A stretch of 64,000 bases of DNA from Hoeflea sp. 108 (GTDB lineage Bacteria; Pseudomonadota; Alphaproteobacteria; Rhizobiales; Rhizobiaceae): the NCBI RefSeq assembly GCF_000372965.1, contig NZ_KB890024.1, positions 3,846,839-3,910,838 on the forward strand, read 5' to 3'. Below are positions 10,813 through 19,760 of the stretch, in pieces. The stretch's first letter is position 1. Each line of letters begins with the position of its first letter. The notes beneath the pieces were generated by a model, which ran no database searches, was not told where the DNA came from, and saw only the letters and a list, made by a program, of their open reading frames with translations. A program made the position numbers and the translations under genes.

Positions 10813-12621
10813 TCAGTCCCTCGTCCCGCAGGGCGCGCACATGCGCTCCAGCCAGTCGAGATCGTCGCCGGCAAGCTGGCCTCTCAGGGCCGTGCGAACC
10901 GTTGCGTGGTAGCTGTCGAGCCAGGCGGTCTCGCCGGGAGACAGCAGGGAAATGTCGGCGAGGCGCAAATCGATGGGCACGAGCGTCAGCGAGCGGAAGC
11001 TCAGGAAGTCACCGCCGGCATCGACCACCTCGACCTGATTTTCCAGGCGGATGCCGTATTCGCCTGCTTTGTAGTAGCCGGGTTCGATGGTCGTCACCAT
11101 GCCGGCCTTGAGCTCGATCTCGTTGACCCGCCGGTCGAAGCGCTGCGGCTGCTCGTGCACTGACAGGAAATGGCCGACGCCATGGCCGGTGCCATGGTCG
11201 TAGTCGAGGCCGAGGTCCCACAGGGGACGTCGCGCAAAGGCATCGACGTGATGGCCGAAGGTGCCAGCTGGGAATTTCAGCGTCAGCATCGAGATCAGCC
11301 CCTTGAGCACCGCCGTGTAGGCGCGGCGGATCTCGTCGCTGACGGGCGCAAGGGCCGTGGTGCGGGTGGCGTCGGTGGTGCCGGTCAGATATTGCCCGCC
11401 GGAATCGAGCAGGTAGACTCCCTCGGGCGTGATCGCGGCGTTGCTCACGGCTGTCGCATTGTAGTGGCACATGGCGGCATGGCCCGCCGAGGCGGAGATG
11501 GTGCGGAAGCTCGGCTCGACGAACAGCCTGTTGTCGCGGCGATACGCGAGGATGCGCTCCTCGGCTTCGAGTTCGGTCACCGGCATGCCTTGTGCCGCGC
11601 GCGTTGCGCCATAACGGTCGAGCCACGCAAGGAAACGCACCCAGGCAGCGCCGTCCTGGCGGTGGCAGTCGCGGAAGCCCTGCAACTCGATGGGGTTCTT
11701 CTCCATCTTGGCAAGCGTCACCGGACTGCGGGCGAGCTTGACCTCCCCGCCCCCATCGCGTGCCGCGTGGGCCACCGCCGACGGCGCGAAACCCGGATCG
11801 ACAAGCGCTGTCTGTCCTTTCGCAAAGGCCGCGACGCGTTCGAGCAGGCGTGCCGGCTCAGCCATCTCGACGCCGTCGAGTTCGAAGCCGGAGAGATCGT
11901 TCGGCAGTTTGCGATGGTCGACCAGCCACTCGGTGCGACCGGCCTTGTCGATGATCAGGAAGGAATGCGGCATCGGGTTGAAGGCCACGTCGCGGCCGCG
12001 CACGTTGAGCAGCCAGGAAATGTTGTCGGGCTGCGCCTCGACCAGGAAGTCGGCGCCCTGGGCCGCGACCAGCGCGGCGATGCGGCGCTTCTTGTCAGCG
12101 ACACTTTCACCCGCATAGTCGCGGCCGAAGGCCATAACCGGGCCGAGCGGCTTCTCCGGCTGCTTCGTCCAGATCGTGTCGACGAGATCGCCTGAAATCG
12201 CAACCCAAGCTCCGCCGGCGGACTCGGCCGCCTGGCCGCAATCCCGGTCCCAGGTCGAGGGCAGCAGCATCGGGTTGAAGCCGACGCGTTCGCCCTTGCG
12301 CAGGTTCTTGCGCAGCCAGTCCTTGAGCGGCGCGTCGTAGAAATGCTCGATGGCGAAGCTGTCGAGATCGATCTCCTCGCGCACCTGCACCTGGTAGCGC
12401 CCGTCGACGAAGATCGCGGCGCGGTCGCGCATGACGATCGCCACGCCGGCCGAACCGGTGAAGCCGGTGACATGGGCAAGCCGGCAATCATGCGGCGCGC
12501 AATATTCGCTCTGGTGCTCGTCGAAGCGCGGCACGACATAGCCGTCGAGCCCCTGCGCGGCGATTTCCCGGCGAAGCGCCTCTATGCGGCGGGATTGCTC
12601 CTGCCTTTCGGTCGATGTCAT
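10813..12621 (-). CDS. M24 metallopeptidase, Xaa-Pro aminopeptidase (APP) type
   Basis: 602 residues, the length of the eukaryote-like aminopeptidase P form, with two N-terminal creatinase-like domains and a C-terminal pita-bread catalytic domain. Metal ligands are seen in YLLDSGGQYLTGTTDATRT (two Asp), GTGHGVGHFLSVHE (His), TTIEPGYY (Glu) and GIRLENQVEV (Glu). The start at MTSTERQEQSRR is chosen because the upstream frame only shadows the ATPase gene. It would remove N-terminal residues preceding proline from imported peptides. It is the last gene of the peptide ABC operon, 25 bases after the ATPase stop. Confidence 0.92.
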   Translation of the reverse strand: MTSTERQEQSRRIEALRREIAAQGLDGYVVPRFDEHQSEYCAPHDCRLAHVTGFTGSAGVAIVMRDRAAIFVDGRYQVQVREEIDLDSFAIEHFYDAPLKDWLRKNLRKGERVGFNPMLLPSTWDRDCGQAAESAGGAWVAISGDLVDTIWTKQPEKPLGPVMAFGRDYAGESVADKKRRIAALVAAQGADFLVEAQPDNISWLLNVRGRDVAFNPMPHSFLIIDKAGRTEWLVDHRKLPNDLSGFELDGVEMAEPARLLERVAAFAKGQTALVDPGFAPSAVAHAARDGGGEVKLARSPVTLAKMEKNPIELQGFRDCHRQDGAAWVRFLAWLDRYGATRAAQGMPVTELEAEERILAYRRDNRLFVEPSFRTISASAGHAAMCHYNATAVSNAAITPEGVYLLDSGGQYLTGTTDATRTTALAPVSDEIRRAYTAVLKGLISMLTLKFPAGTFGHHVDAFARRPLWDLGLDYDHGTGHGVGHFLSVHEQPQRFDRRVNEIELKAGMVTTIEPGYYKAGEYGIRLENQVEVVDAGGDFLSFRSLTLVPIDLRLADISLLSPGETAWLDSYHATVRTALRGQLAGDDLDWLERMCAPCGTRD

Positions 12622-12646
12622 CTTGGATGTCCTGGTGGTCGGCGCG

Positions 12647-13657
12647 TTACGCGGCTGTGATGGTTTCGGCAAAATGGCAGGCTGCCATGCCCGCGCCCAT
12701 AGGGCGCAGGACAGGCTTGTCGATGCGGCAGCGTTCGGCGGCATGCGGGCAGCGGACGTGGAACGGGCACCCCTTGGGAATGTCGAGCGGGCTCGGCAAT
12801 TCACCCGACAGTGCCGGCGCCCTGTTCCGCTCGGTCGGGTCGAGCGAAGGGGCCGCCGCCAGCAGCGCCTTGGAATAGGGATGCAGCGGCCGCGAGAACA
12901 GCGCTTCCGAGGGCCCGATCTCAACGATGGCACCGAGATAAATCACCGCGACGCGGTGCGAGACATGGCGCACCAGCCTGAGGTCATGGGCGACGAACAG
13001 CACGGTGAGCCCGAGAGTATCCTGCAACTCCAGCAGCAGGTTCACCACCTGCGCCTGGACCGAGACGTCGAGCGCCGAGACCAGCTCGTCGGCGACGAGG
13101 CAGACAGGTTCGAGCGCAAGCGCCCGAGCGATGCCGATGCGCTGGCGCTGGCCGCCGGAGAATTCGTGCGGGAACTTGTCCGCCGCGCCCTCGGGCAGGC
13201 GCACGAGGTCGAGCAGTTCATCGATGCGCCTGTCGATCGCCTGCCCCTCGCGCATGCGATGCACCGTGAGCGCCTCGCGCAGCGTGTCGCGCACGGTCAT
13301 TCGCGGGTTGAGTGAGGTGTAAGGATCCTGGAACATCATCTGGACGCGCTTGTTGAAGGCGCGACGCTTCGGGCCTGTCAGGCCAACCACACTTTCACCC
13401 TCGAACAGGATGTCGCCCCCCGACGGCCGGTGCAGGCCGGCGATGCAGCGTGCCAGGGTCGACTTGCCACAACCGGATTCACCGACGATGCCGAGCGTCT
13501 CGGCCGACATCACGTCGAGGTCGACGCCGTTCAGCGCCGAAACCACCTGCCGTGGCCGGCGGGCGATGGTGTCGGACAGCGAGCGCGGCTTTTCGAACCG
13601 CATCGAAAGGTCCCGGATGGAAAGCAGCGGTTCGACGGTTGGGTTGACCACGGTCAT
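12647..13657 (-). CDS. Peptide ABC transporter ATP-binding protein, DppF/OppF type
   Basis: 336 residues. Nucleotide-binding subunit with Walker A GESGCGKST, Q-loop MFQDPYTSLNPRM, signature FSGGQRQRIGIARAL, and the C-terminal oligopeptide domain with its CPFHVRCPHAAERC cysteine cluster. Walker B reads VADELVSALD, with Leu where most relatives have Pro; the catalytic Glu is intact. Its start overlaps the previous gene's stop (ATGA), showing translational coupling with the partner ATPase. Confidence 0.93.
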   Translation of the reverse strand: MTVVNPTVEPLLSIRDLSMRFEKPRSLSDTIARRPRQVVSALNGVDLDVMSAETLGIVGESGCGKSTLARCIAGLHRPSGGDILFEGESVVGLTGPKRRAFNKRVQMMFQDPYTSLNPRMTVRDTLREALTVHRMREGQAIDRRIDELLDLVRLPEGAADKFPHEFSGGQRQRIGIARALALEPVCLVADELVSALDVSVQAQVVNLLLELQDTLGLTVLFVAHDLRLVRHVSHRVAVIYLGAIVEIGPSEALFSRPLHPYSKALLAAAPSLDPTERNRAPALSGELPSPLDIPKGCPFHVRCPHAAERCRIDKPVLRPMGAGMAACHFAETITAA

Positions 13658-14661
13658 TGCGCCGCCTCCTGCGGGCTGAAATGTGCCAGCGCGTCGGCCA
13701 GCCGGTGGCAGGCCACCATCCGCGCTGGCCCCGCCGATTTCAGCTGCGGACGGACATCGGGACATTCGGTTCCGGCCACCGGGCAGCGCACCGTGAAGGC
13801 GCAACCTGATGGCAGGGCGTTGAGCGACGGCGGCGCGCCGGGGATCGAATAGAGCGGCGTGCGCGGTGCAACGTTGCGCGGGATCGAGCGCAGCAGCCCA
13901 AGTGAATAGGGATGGCGGGCGTCGCCGATCACGTCAGTCGTCGGCCCCATCTCGCAGAGCCGCCCGCCATACATCACCGCCACGCGGTCGCAGGTCTGCG
14001 CCACCACGCCCATGTCGTGAGTGACGAGGATGACGGCCATGCCGAGGTCGCGGCTGAGGGACTGGATCAGGCGCAGGATCTGGTCCTGGATGGTGACGTC
14101 GAGCGCGGTCGTCGGCTCGTCGGCCAACAGCAGCGACGGATTGGAGGCAAGTGCGATGGCGATCATCACACGCTGGCGCATGCCGCCCGAGAATTCATGC
14201 GGATAATCGCCGAGCCGGCTGCGCGCGGCGGGAATACCGACCATGTCGAGCAGCTCGACCGCTCTCGCTGTGCGTGCTGCTGCATCGAGAGTGGTGTGCG
14301 CCGCGAGGTTCTCCGAAATCTGCAGGCCCACCGTCAGGAGCGGGTTGAGCGACGACATCGGCTCCTGGAAGATCATCGCGATCTCGCGGCCGCGCACCTT
14401 GCGCATCTCCGCTTCGTCGAGCGGTACAAGATCCCTGCCCTTCCACAGGATCTCGCCGGCGACTCGGCCGCGCGGCCTGACAATGCCGAGGATCGAGCGC
14501 AGCGTGATGCTCTTGCCCGAGCCGGACTCGCCGACGAGGCCTAAGATTTCGCCGGCCTTGACGTCGAAGGAGACGCCATCCACCGCAACAAGCGGCCGCT
14601 CGCGCGAACCGAATTCGGTCCTGAGGCCGTGCACTTCGAGGACTGTTTCAGTCTTGGTCAT
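13654..14661 (-). CDS. Peptide ABC transporter ATP-binding protein, DppD/OppD type
   Basis: 335 residues. Walker A GESGSGKS, Q-loop IFQEPMSSLNPLL, signature FSGGMRQRVMIAIAL, Walker B LLLADEPTTALD, H-loop VTHD, and a C-terminal cysteine-containing oligopeptide domain (CAFTVRCPVAGTECPD). It pairs with the downstream ATPase to drive the two permeases. Start chosen at MTKTETVLEV, one base after the permease stop; the upstream in-frame extension overlaps the permease and is not conserved-looking. Confidence 0.93.
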   Translation of the reverse strand: MTKTETVLEVHGLRTEFGSRERPLVAVDGVSFDVKAGEILGLVGESGSGKSITLRSILGIVRPRGRVAGEILWKGRDLVPLDEAEMRKVRGREIAMIFQEPMSSLNPLLTVGLQISENLAAHTTLDAAARTARAVELLDMVGIPAARSRLGDYPHEFSGGMRQRVMIAIALASNPSLLLADEPTTALDVTIQDQILRLIQSLSRDLGMAVILVTHDMGVVAQTCDRVAVMYGGRLCEMGPTTDVIGDARHPYSLGLLRSIPRNVAPRTPLYSIPGAPPSLNALPSGCAFTVRCPVAGTECPDVRPQLKSAGPARMVACHRLADALAHFSPQEAAQ

Positions 14662-14662
14662 G

Positions 14663-15529
14663 TCAGCGCCCCTTCGGCCGGAGCAGGTCGGCGAGTGCAT
14701 CGCCGAGCAGGCTGAAGCCGAGGCCGGTCAGCACGATGGCGATACCGGGCATCAGGCTCATCCACCATGCAGTGAGCAGGAAGTTGCGTCCCTCCGAGAT
14801 GAGAACGCCCCACTCTGCAGCCGGCGGCTGGGCGCCGAGGCCGAGATAGCCGAGCGACGAGCCGAGCAGGATGGCGAGCGCCATGTCGGTCATCCAATAG
14901 ACAATGATAGGCGAGCTGGCGTTGGGCAGCAGGTGGCGGAAGATGATCCGCCGGTCGGAATAGCCGAGCACCCTGCCCGCGGCGGCATAGTCGCTCGACT
15001 TCTGCGTCATGATCTCGGCACGCGTCAGCCGGGCGTAATAGACCCAGTTTACCGCCGTGATGGCGATGTACATGTTGACCAGTCCTGGCCCGAGCACGGC
15101 GACGATAGCGATGACCAGCACCAGGAACGGGAAGGTGATGACAGCGTCGACGCAGCGGCCGAAAATGGTGTCGGCGAGGCCGCCATAATAGCCGACGAAG
15201 GCGCCGACGGTGACGCCGATCAGCAATGCGAAAATGGTGGCCAGGAAGGCCATCTGCATGTCCACGCGATAGGCCCAGATGACGCGAGAAAGCACGTCGC
15301 GACCGAAATTGTCGGTGCCGAACGGGTGCGCCAGGCTTGGTCCCTGCTGCATGGCATTCATGTCGAAGGCGAGAGGATCGTAGGGCGCGAATAGCTGAGG
15401 AAACAGGGCGAGCACGATCGATGCCGCGATGATGGCGAAGCCCACGACGAAAGCCGGCCGTGCGAAGGCGCGGCGCAGGAAGGCACCGAGGCGGCCCGGA
15501 CGCGGGCGGGAATGGACAACGGCGCTCAT
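14663..15529 (-). CDS. Peptide ABC transporter permease, DppC type
   Basis: 288 residues with about six membrane segments. A long N-terminal hydrophobic segment (about 28-48) is followed by the periplasmic PFGTDNFGRDVLSRVIWAYR motif that marks DppC/OppC proteins. The inner-membrane EAA loop with VLGYSDRRIIFRHLLPNA contacts the ATPases. Its ATG overlaps the DppB-type stop by four bases. The open frame extends far upstream, but only the part from 15529 is permease sequence. Confidence 0.92.
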   Translation of the reverse strand: MSAVVHSRPRPGRLGAFLRRAFARPAFVVGFAIIAASIVLALFPQLFAPYDPLAFDMNAMQQGPSLAHPFGTDNFGRDVLSRVIWAYRVDMQMAFLATIFALLIGVTVGAFVGYYGGLADTIFGRCVDAVITFPFLVLVIAIVAVLGPGLVNMYIAITAVNWVYYARLTRAEIMTQKSSDYAAAGRVLGYSDRRIIFRHLLPNASSPIIVYWMTDMALAILLGSSLGYLGLGAQPPAAEWGVLISEGRNFLLTAWWMSLMPGIAIVLTGLGFSLLGDALADLLRPKGR

Positions 15530-16467
15530 GACTGGCGAAGCCTCGGGTCGAGCCAGGACTGCACCACGTCGGTCAACAGGAAGACGACGGAGACGAGCAC
15601 GGCGAAAGTCAGCGTCAGCCCCTGGATCAGCGGATAGTCGCGGGCGAAGATCGCCTCGAGCATCAGCCGGCCGACGCCTGGGATGGCAAAGACAGTCTCG
15701 GTGACCAGCGTGCCGCTCATCAAGTTGCCGATGGACAGGCCGAGCAGCGTGATGGTCGACACCAGCGCGTTGCGCAGCACGTGCCTTGTCATGATGATGC
15801 GCGGTGACAGCCCCTTGGCGCGGGCAAACTGCACATAGTCGGCGTCGAGCACCTCGATCAGCGACGCCCGGAGATTCCGGAGAATGATCGCCGACGTGTA
15901 GAGCGCAATGCTGAGTGCCGGCAGCATCAGGTGATGGAGATTGTCGAGGAAGCTCTCGCCATAGCCGCCGACCGGAAACCAGCGCAGCTGCGCGGCAAGC
16001 ACGGTGAGCAGCAGAAGCCCGATGTAGAACACCGGCATCGACAGCCCGACCTGGAAGACGCTGCGGATGGCGACATCGGTGGCACTGTTGACCCGCGACG
16101 CCGCGAGGAACGCCAGCGGCCCGGCCAGCAGGATGGCGAGCGCAACCGCATAGAGCGACAGGAACACCGTGGTCGGCAGCCGGCTCAGGATCACCTCGGT
16201 CACGGGCGCCTTCATCATGATCGAGCGGCCGAGATCGCCCGTCAGGGTGTTCTTGACGAAAACCACGAACTGCATCGGCAGCGGCTGGTCGAGGCCGAGA
16301 TTGTGGCGGATCTGCTCGATCTGCGCGTCGGTCGCCTTGGCATCGGCCATGGCGATGGCGGGATCGCCGGGAAGCAGGCGCACGAGCAGGAAGATGAAGA
16401 CCATGACCAGAAGGAAGGTCGGGATGATCTGCAGCAGCCGCGCCAGAAGATAGGACAAAGAGGGCAT
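15526..16467 (-). CDS. Peptide ABC transporter permease, DppB type
   Basis: 313 residues from MPSLSYLLARLLQ. Features of DppB/OppB are the LLRLLPGDPA-like segment after the first membrane helix (here VRLLPGDPA), IRHNLGLDQPLPMQF, and the EAA loop ARAKGLSPRIIMTRHVLRNA near residue 215. It forms a heteromeric channel with the next gene product. It lies 68 bases after the binding-protein gene in the same operon. Confidence 0.92.
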   Translation of the reverse strand: MPSLSYLLARLLQIIPTFLLVMVFIFLLVRLLPGDPAIAMADAKATDAQIEQIRHNLGLDQPLPMQFVVFVKNTLTGDLGRSIMMKAPVTEVILSRLPTTVFLSLYAVALAILLAGPLAFLAASRVNSATDVAIRSVFQVGLSMPVFYIGLLLLTVLAAQLRWFPVGGYGESFLDNLHHLMLPALSIALYTSAIILRNLRASLIEVLDADYVQFARAKGLSPRIIMTRHVLRNALVSTITLLGLSIGNLMSGTLVTETVFAIPGVGRLMLEAIFARDYPLIQGLTLTFAVLVSVVFLLTDVVQSWLDPRLRQS

Positions 16468-16535
16468 AGGCCTGGCCTTCGAGAAAGGCGCGCCGGACGG
16501 GGTCACCCGCCCGGCGCGTAGCGGTCACGCTTGGG

Positions 16536-18107
16536 TTACTTGGCGCGCCAGGTCTCGGCGAAGTCGTTGGCGCCGAGCGGCGTCTGCACGTAGCCCTCGA
16601 CTGACTTCGACACGGCAACCGCAAAGGGCGTCTCATAGAGGAACAGCAGCGGCGCGTTCTCGGCGTAGATCTCCTGCATGCGCTTGTATTCTTCCTTGCG
16701 CTTGGCCGGATCGACCTCCGAGTTCGAAGCCTCGAACAGCTTGTTGAACTCGTCGTTGTTCCAGCCGGTGCCGACGGCCTGGCGCTGCTTGTAGTAGCCG
16801 AGCCAGCCGGTGACCTGGGCTGGGTCGTTGACGTCGTTGGCCCAGCCATAGGTGTGAATGTCGAACTCGCCCGAGCGGTTCTTGGCGCCGCGGGTCGGGT
16901 TGTCGACCTGCTCGACGGCCAGGTTGACGCCGAGCGGCGACCACATCTGCTGCAGCGCGGTGAACAGCGTGGCGTCGTCGGCACTGCCGGCAAGCGTGGT
17001 GAACTTGATGTTCAGCCCGCCATCGACCCCGGCCTCGGCCAGAAGCTGCTTGGCCTTTTCGGGATTATAGGGGTAGAGCGGCTCGGGGCCGTAATGCAGT
17101 TGCGTGGCCGCCGACATCAGCGAGGTCATCGGTTTGCCGGTGTCGAAGGTCACCAGCTTGAGCAGCATGCTCTTGTCGGTGGCGTAGTTCAGCGCCTGGC
17201 GCACCTTGACGTCGGCGAGCGGGTTCTTCGACCCGTCCTTCAGCGTTTCGCGGGTGTTGATCGGCGCGTAGATGATGCGGGTCGACGGGAACAGCTCCAT
17301 CTTCAGCTTGGCGTCGTTGCGCAGCTCGCCGACGCGGGCGAAGGGAATGAACTCGGCGACATCGACTTCGCCGGCCTGCAGCTTGAGGATGCGGGTGGCG
17401 TCATCGGGGATGACGACGAAGTCGACCTCGTCGAGATAGGGCAGCGCCTTGCCGTCTTCGCCCTGGCGCCAGTAGTTCGGATTCTTGGCAAAGCTCATGC
17501 CGGTGCCGGCCTGGCGGCTCTTCATGGTGAAGGGGCCCGAGGTGACCGGATTGTTCTCGAAATAGGCCTTGGCCTTTTCCTGGTCGTTGGCCCCAGCTGC
17601 CTTTTCGAATGCGGCCTTGGAAACGATGCCGGTGTTGAAGGTGGCGAGAATCGAGGGGATCGTGGGGTCAGGCTGCTTTAGCGACAGCGTCACCTTGCCG
17701 CCGTCAGCCGTCACCTTCTCGACCGAGCCGAGCAGGCCGGCCCAGGGACCGTCGGGGTTGCGGGCACGGTCGAGCGAGAACACCACGTCGTCGCCCGACA
17801 TCGGCGAGCCGTCGGAGAATTTCAGGCCGTCGCGCAGCTTGAGCGAGATCGACTTGCCGTCGGCAGCAACCTCGTAGGTTTCGGCCAATCCAGGCACGAT
17901 CGAGCCGTCGGGACCGTTGCGCAGCAGCGTCTCGTAGAGGCTGGTGATCAGCCACAGGTCCGGATTGCGGTCGGCCCAGACAGGGTCGATGATCTGCGAG
18001 TCGTCATAGCGGGCGAAGGTCACGGCGCCGCCGCGATCGAGCGCCATCGCCGAGGTGGCCGCCAGTCCGAGCGCGGCGCCGAGCAGCATCGGCAACATAT
18101 GTTTCAT
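16536..18107 (-). CDS. Peptide ABC transporter periplasmic binding protein, SBP family 5
   Basis: 523 residues with a Sec signal peptide (cleavage probably after AMA, about residue 22). The family 5 pattern is clear: LITSLYETLLRNGPDG, GLAETYEVAADGKSISLKLRDGLKFSDGSP and FDIHTYGWANDVNDPA. Cluster context with an aminopeptidase and deformylase-like protein points to peptides rather than nickel or opines, but ligand choice cannot be read. It is the first gene of the operon and faces the XRE-cupin regulator; two inverted repeats lie in the shared promoter region. Confidence 0.92.
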   Translation of the reverse strand: MKHMLPMLLGAALGLAATSAMALDRGGAVTFARYDDSQIIDPVWADRNPDLWLITSLYETLLRNGPDGSIVPGLAETYEVAADGKSISLKLRDGLKFSDGSPMSGDDVVFSLDRARNPDGPWAGLLGSVEKVTADGGKVTLSLKQPDPTIPSILATFNTGIVSKAAFEKAAGANDQEKAKAYFENNPVTSGPFTMKSRQAGTGMSFAKNPNYWRQGEDGKALPYLDEVDFVVIPDDATRILKLQAGEVDVAEFIPFARVGELRNDAKLKMELFPSTRIIYAPINTRETLKDGSKNPLADVKVRQALNYATDKSMLLKLVTFDTGKPMTSLMSAATQLHYGPEPLYPYNPEKAKQLLAEAGVDGGLNIKFTTLAGSADDATLFTALQQMWSPLGVNLAVEQVDNPTRGAKNRSGEFDIHTYGWANDVNDPAQVTGWLGYYKQRQAVGTGWNNDEFNKLFEASNSEVDPAKRKEEYKRMQEIYAENAPLLFLYETPFAVAVSKSVEGYVQTPLGANDFAETWRAK

Positions 18108-18167
18108 GTGTTTCTCCTCCTGTTTGGCCCCACCGGGCTATGCCGGCAATTCGTCTCGGTGCGCAGT

Positions 18168-18184
18168 TTGGATATTTTATCCAA
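18168..18184. promoter_or_regulatory. Palindromic operator candidate near the peptide ABC promoter
   Basis: TTGGATA-TTT-TATCCAA, a perfect 7-bp inverted repeat about 60 bases upstream of the binding-protein start. It fits a site for one of the two neighbouring regulators. Confidence 0.45.
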
Positions 18185-18282
18185 TTTTTTCGGACGCTTT
18201 TTCTTTGCGTCCGGGCCGCCCCGAGGGCATTGTTTATTTCCCCTTCAGTCGGCGGTTCGGGGTAAACCCGCTTGCGCAATCG

Positions 18283-18301
18283 ACTTTAGCTGGACTAAAG
18301 T
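18283..18301. promoter_or_regulatory. Palindromic operator candidate before the XRE-cupin gene
   Basis: ACTTTAG-CTGGA-CTAAAGT, a perfect 7-bp inverted repeat 36 bases before the regulator start, fitting autoregulation. It differs from the repeat at 18168, which suggests two regulators act in this gap. Confidence 0.5.
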
Positions 18302-18336
18302 TCATCGAAATTATGAAGTCAAGCGGAAAGACAGCA

Positions 18337-18957
18337 ATGCCCCTCGAAAGCGATCTGGCGGACAGCCCGACGGCAAGCCTGCCGGAGCCCGAGGCATCGG
18401 CTGCCGCTTCGATCGGCGAAATGCTGAGGACGCGGCGCAAGGCCATAGGCAAGACCATGAAGCAGGTGGCTGTCGAGGCCGGCCTCACCGAAGGCTTCAT
18501 CAGCCAGATCGAGCGCGGGATTTCGACGCCGTCACTAATCTCGCTCTACAAGGTCGCCACCGCACTCGGGACCAGCGTCGACACCTTCCTGTCGCAGCCG
18601 CCCGAGCATGCGCATTCGATGGTCTCCCACGCCGGCGAGCGTCACGGCTACAATGTCGAGACCAAGGAGCGTGTTTACGAGATCATCGAGCGCGGCTTTC
18701 CCGGTGCCGCCCTCAACGGCTGTATCACGCTGATGCCCTCAGGCTATGCCTCGGAGCTCACCACTCACCAGGGCGAGGACTTCCTCTACCTGATCGAGGG
18801 CGAGATGCTCTACGAGATCGACGGCAAGGAGTATCTGCTCAAAGCCGGCGACACGCTGCACTTCCCCTCCTCCCTGCCCCATCGGGCCAGGAATGTCGGA
18901 CCTGGACCGGCGCGCGAACTCTGGGTCGGCACCACCCGCATCCTTCCCGAGAATTGA
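18337..18957 (+). CDS. XRE-family regulator with C-terminal cupin domain
   Basis: 206 residues. An HTH_3 domain (about 26-80) reads IGEMLRTRRKAIGKTMKQVA and GFISQIERGISTPSLISLYK; a cupin_2 sensor domain (about 130-200) contains THQGEDFLYLIEGE and GDTLHFPSSLPHRARN. Such proteins (SutR/PuuR-like) sense small metabolites and usually control the adjacent transport or catabolic operon. Start at 18337 is favoured by GGAAAG seven bases upstream; ATG at 18313 would add eight residues. It is divergent from the peptide ABC operon. Confidence 0.88.
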   Translation: MPLESDLADSPTASLPEPEASAAASIGEMLRTRRKAIGKTMKQVAVEAGLTEGFISQIERGISTPSLISLYKVATALGTSVDTFLSQPPEHAHSMVSHAGERHGYNVETKERVYEIIERGFPGAALNGCITLMPSGYASELTTHQGEDFLYLIEGEMLYEIDGKEYLLKAGDTLHFPSSLPHRARNVGPGPARELWVGTTRILPEN

Positions 18958-19058
18958 CGCCAGGCGTTGGAGCAACGGCCTGATGTTGCCCGCGGCCGCC
19001 ATTCGACCTATCACCTTGCGCAGTCGGGCGATGCGCCCGGTCGCGAGCGGGTAATGTC

Positions 19059-19733
19059 ATGAAACTGGAAACCGTCGATATCAGGCAGGCAGCATCAGCG
19101 GCCGATATCGTCTATGAGGCGCTGCGCAAGGCGATCATCGAGGGCGACCTCGCCGAGGGCGAAAACCTCAGGCAGGACCAGATCGCCTCGATGTTCAACA
19201 CCAGTCGCATCCCTGTGCGCGAGGCATTGTCGCGGCTCGAGCAGAACGGCCTGATCACCACCCAGCGCTACAAGGGCGCTGTCGTGGCCGGCCTGTCGAT
19301 CGAGGAAATCGCCGAGATCTTCGAGTTCCGCGCACTGGTCGAGGCCGAGGTGATCCGCCTTGCCGTGCCCAACATGGACCGCAGCACGCTTGCTCTCGCC
19401 GGCCGCCACTGCGAGGAGTTCGGCCGTGAGCCGAACTCGGCCAGATGGGGCGAGATCAACCGCAACTTCCACTATAGCCTCTACGAGGCCGCCCGCCGGC
19501 CCTATTATCTCCAGATCGTGCGCGCTTCGCTGGATCGCATCGACCGCTATCTCCGGGCGCAGCTGACGCTCACCGACGGCATGGCTCGAGCCCGCAGGGA
19601 GCATCAGGCGATCCTGGACGCCTGCGTCGAGGGCAATGCCGAAAAGGCGGCAGAGCTTACGCGCGACCACGTGCTCGGCGCCGGGCGCGCGCTGATCGCC
19701 TATCTTGAGGAAACACGATCGGGCGATGACTGA
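19059..19733 (+). CDS. GntR-family transcriptional regulator, FCD (FadR) subfamily
   Basis: 224 residues. A winged helix (about 14-80; IIEGDLAEGENLRQDQIASMFNTSR split around the PVREALSRLEQNGL recognition region) is followed by the all-helical FCD ligand domain with metal-type ligands spread over NRNFHYSLYEAARRP and REHQAILDAC. It lies 100 bases after the XRE-cupin gene and 27 bases before the deformylase-like gene, so it probably forms an operon with the latter. It is likely the second regulator of the peptide locus. Confidence 0.9.
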   Translation: MKLETVDIRQAASAADIVYEALRKAIIEGDLAEGENLRQDQIASMFNTSRIPVREALSRLEQNGLITTQRYKGAVVAGLSIEEIAEIFEFRALVEAEVIRLAVPNMDRSTLALAGRHCEEFGREPNSARWGEINRNFHYSLYEAARRPYYLQIVRASLDRIDRYLRAQLTLTDGMARARREHQAILDACVEGNAEKAAELTRDHVLGAGRALIAYLEETRSGDD

Positions 19734-19760
19734 CCTGTTTTCTTTCTCTGATATTGTTGC

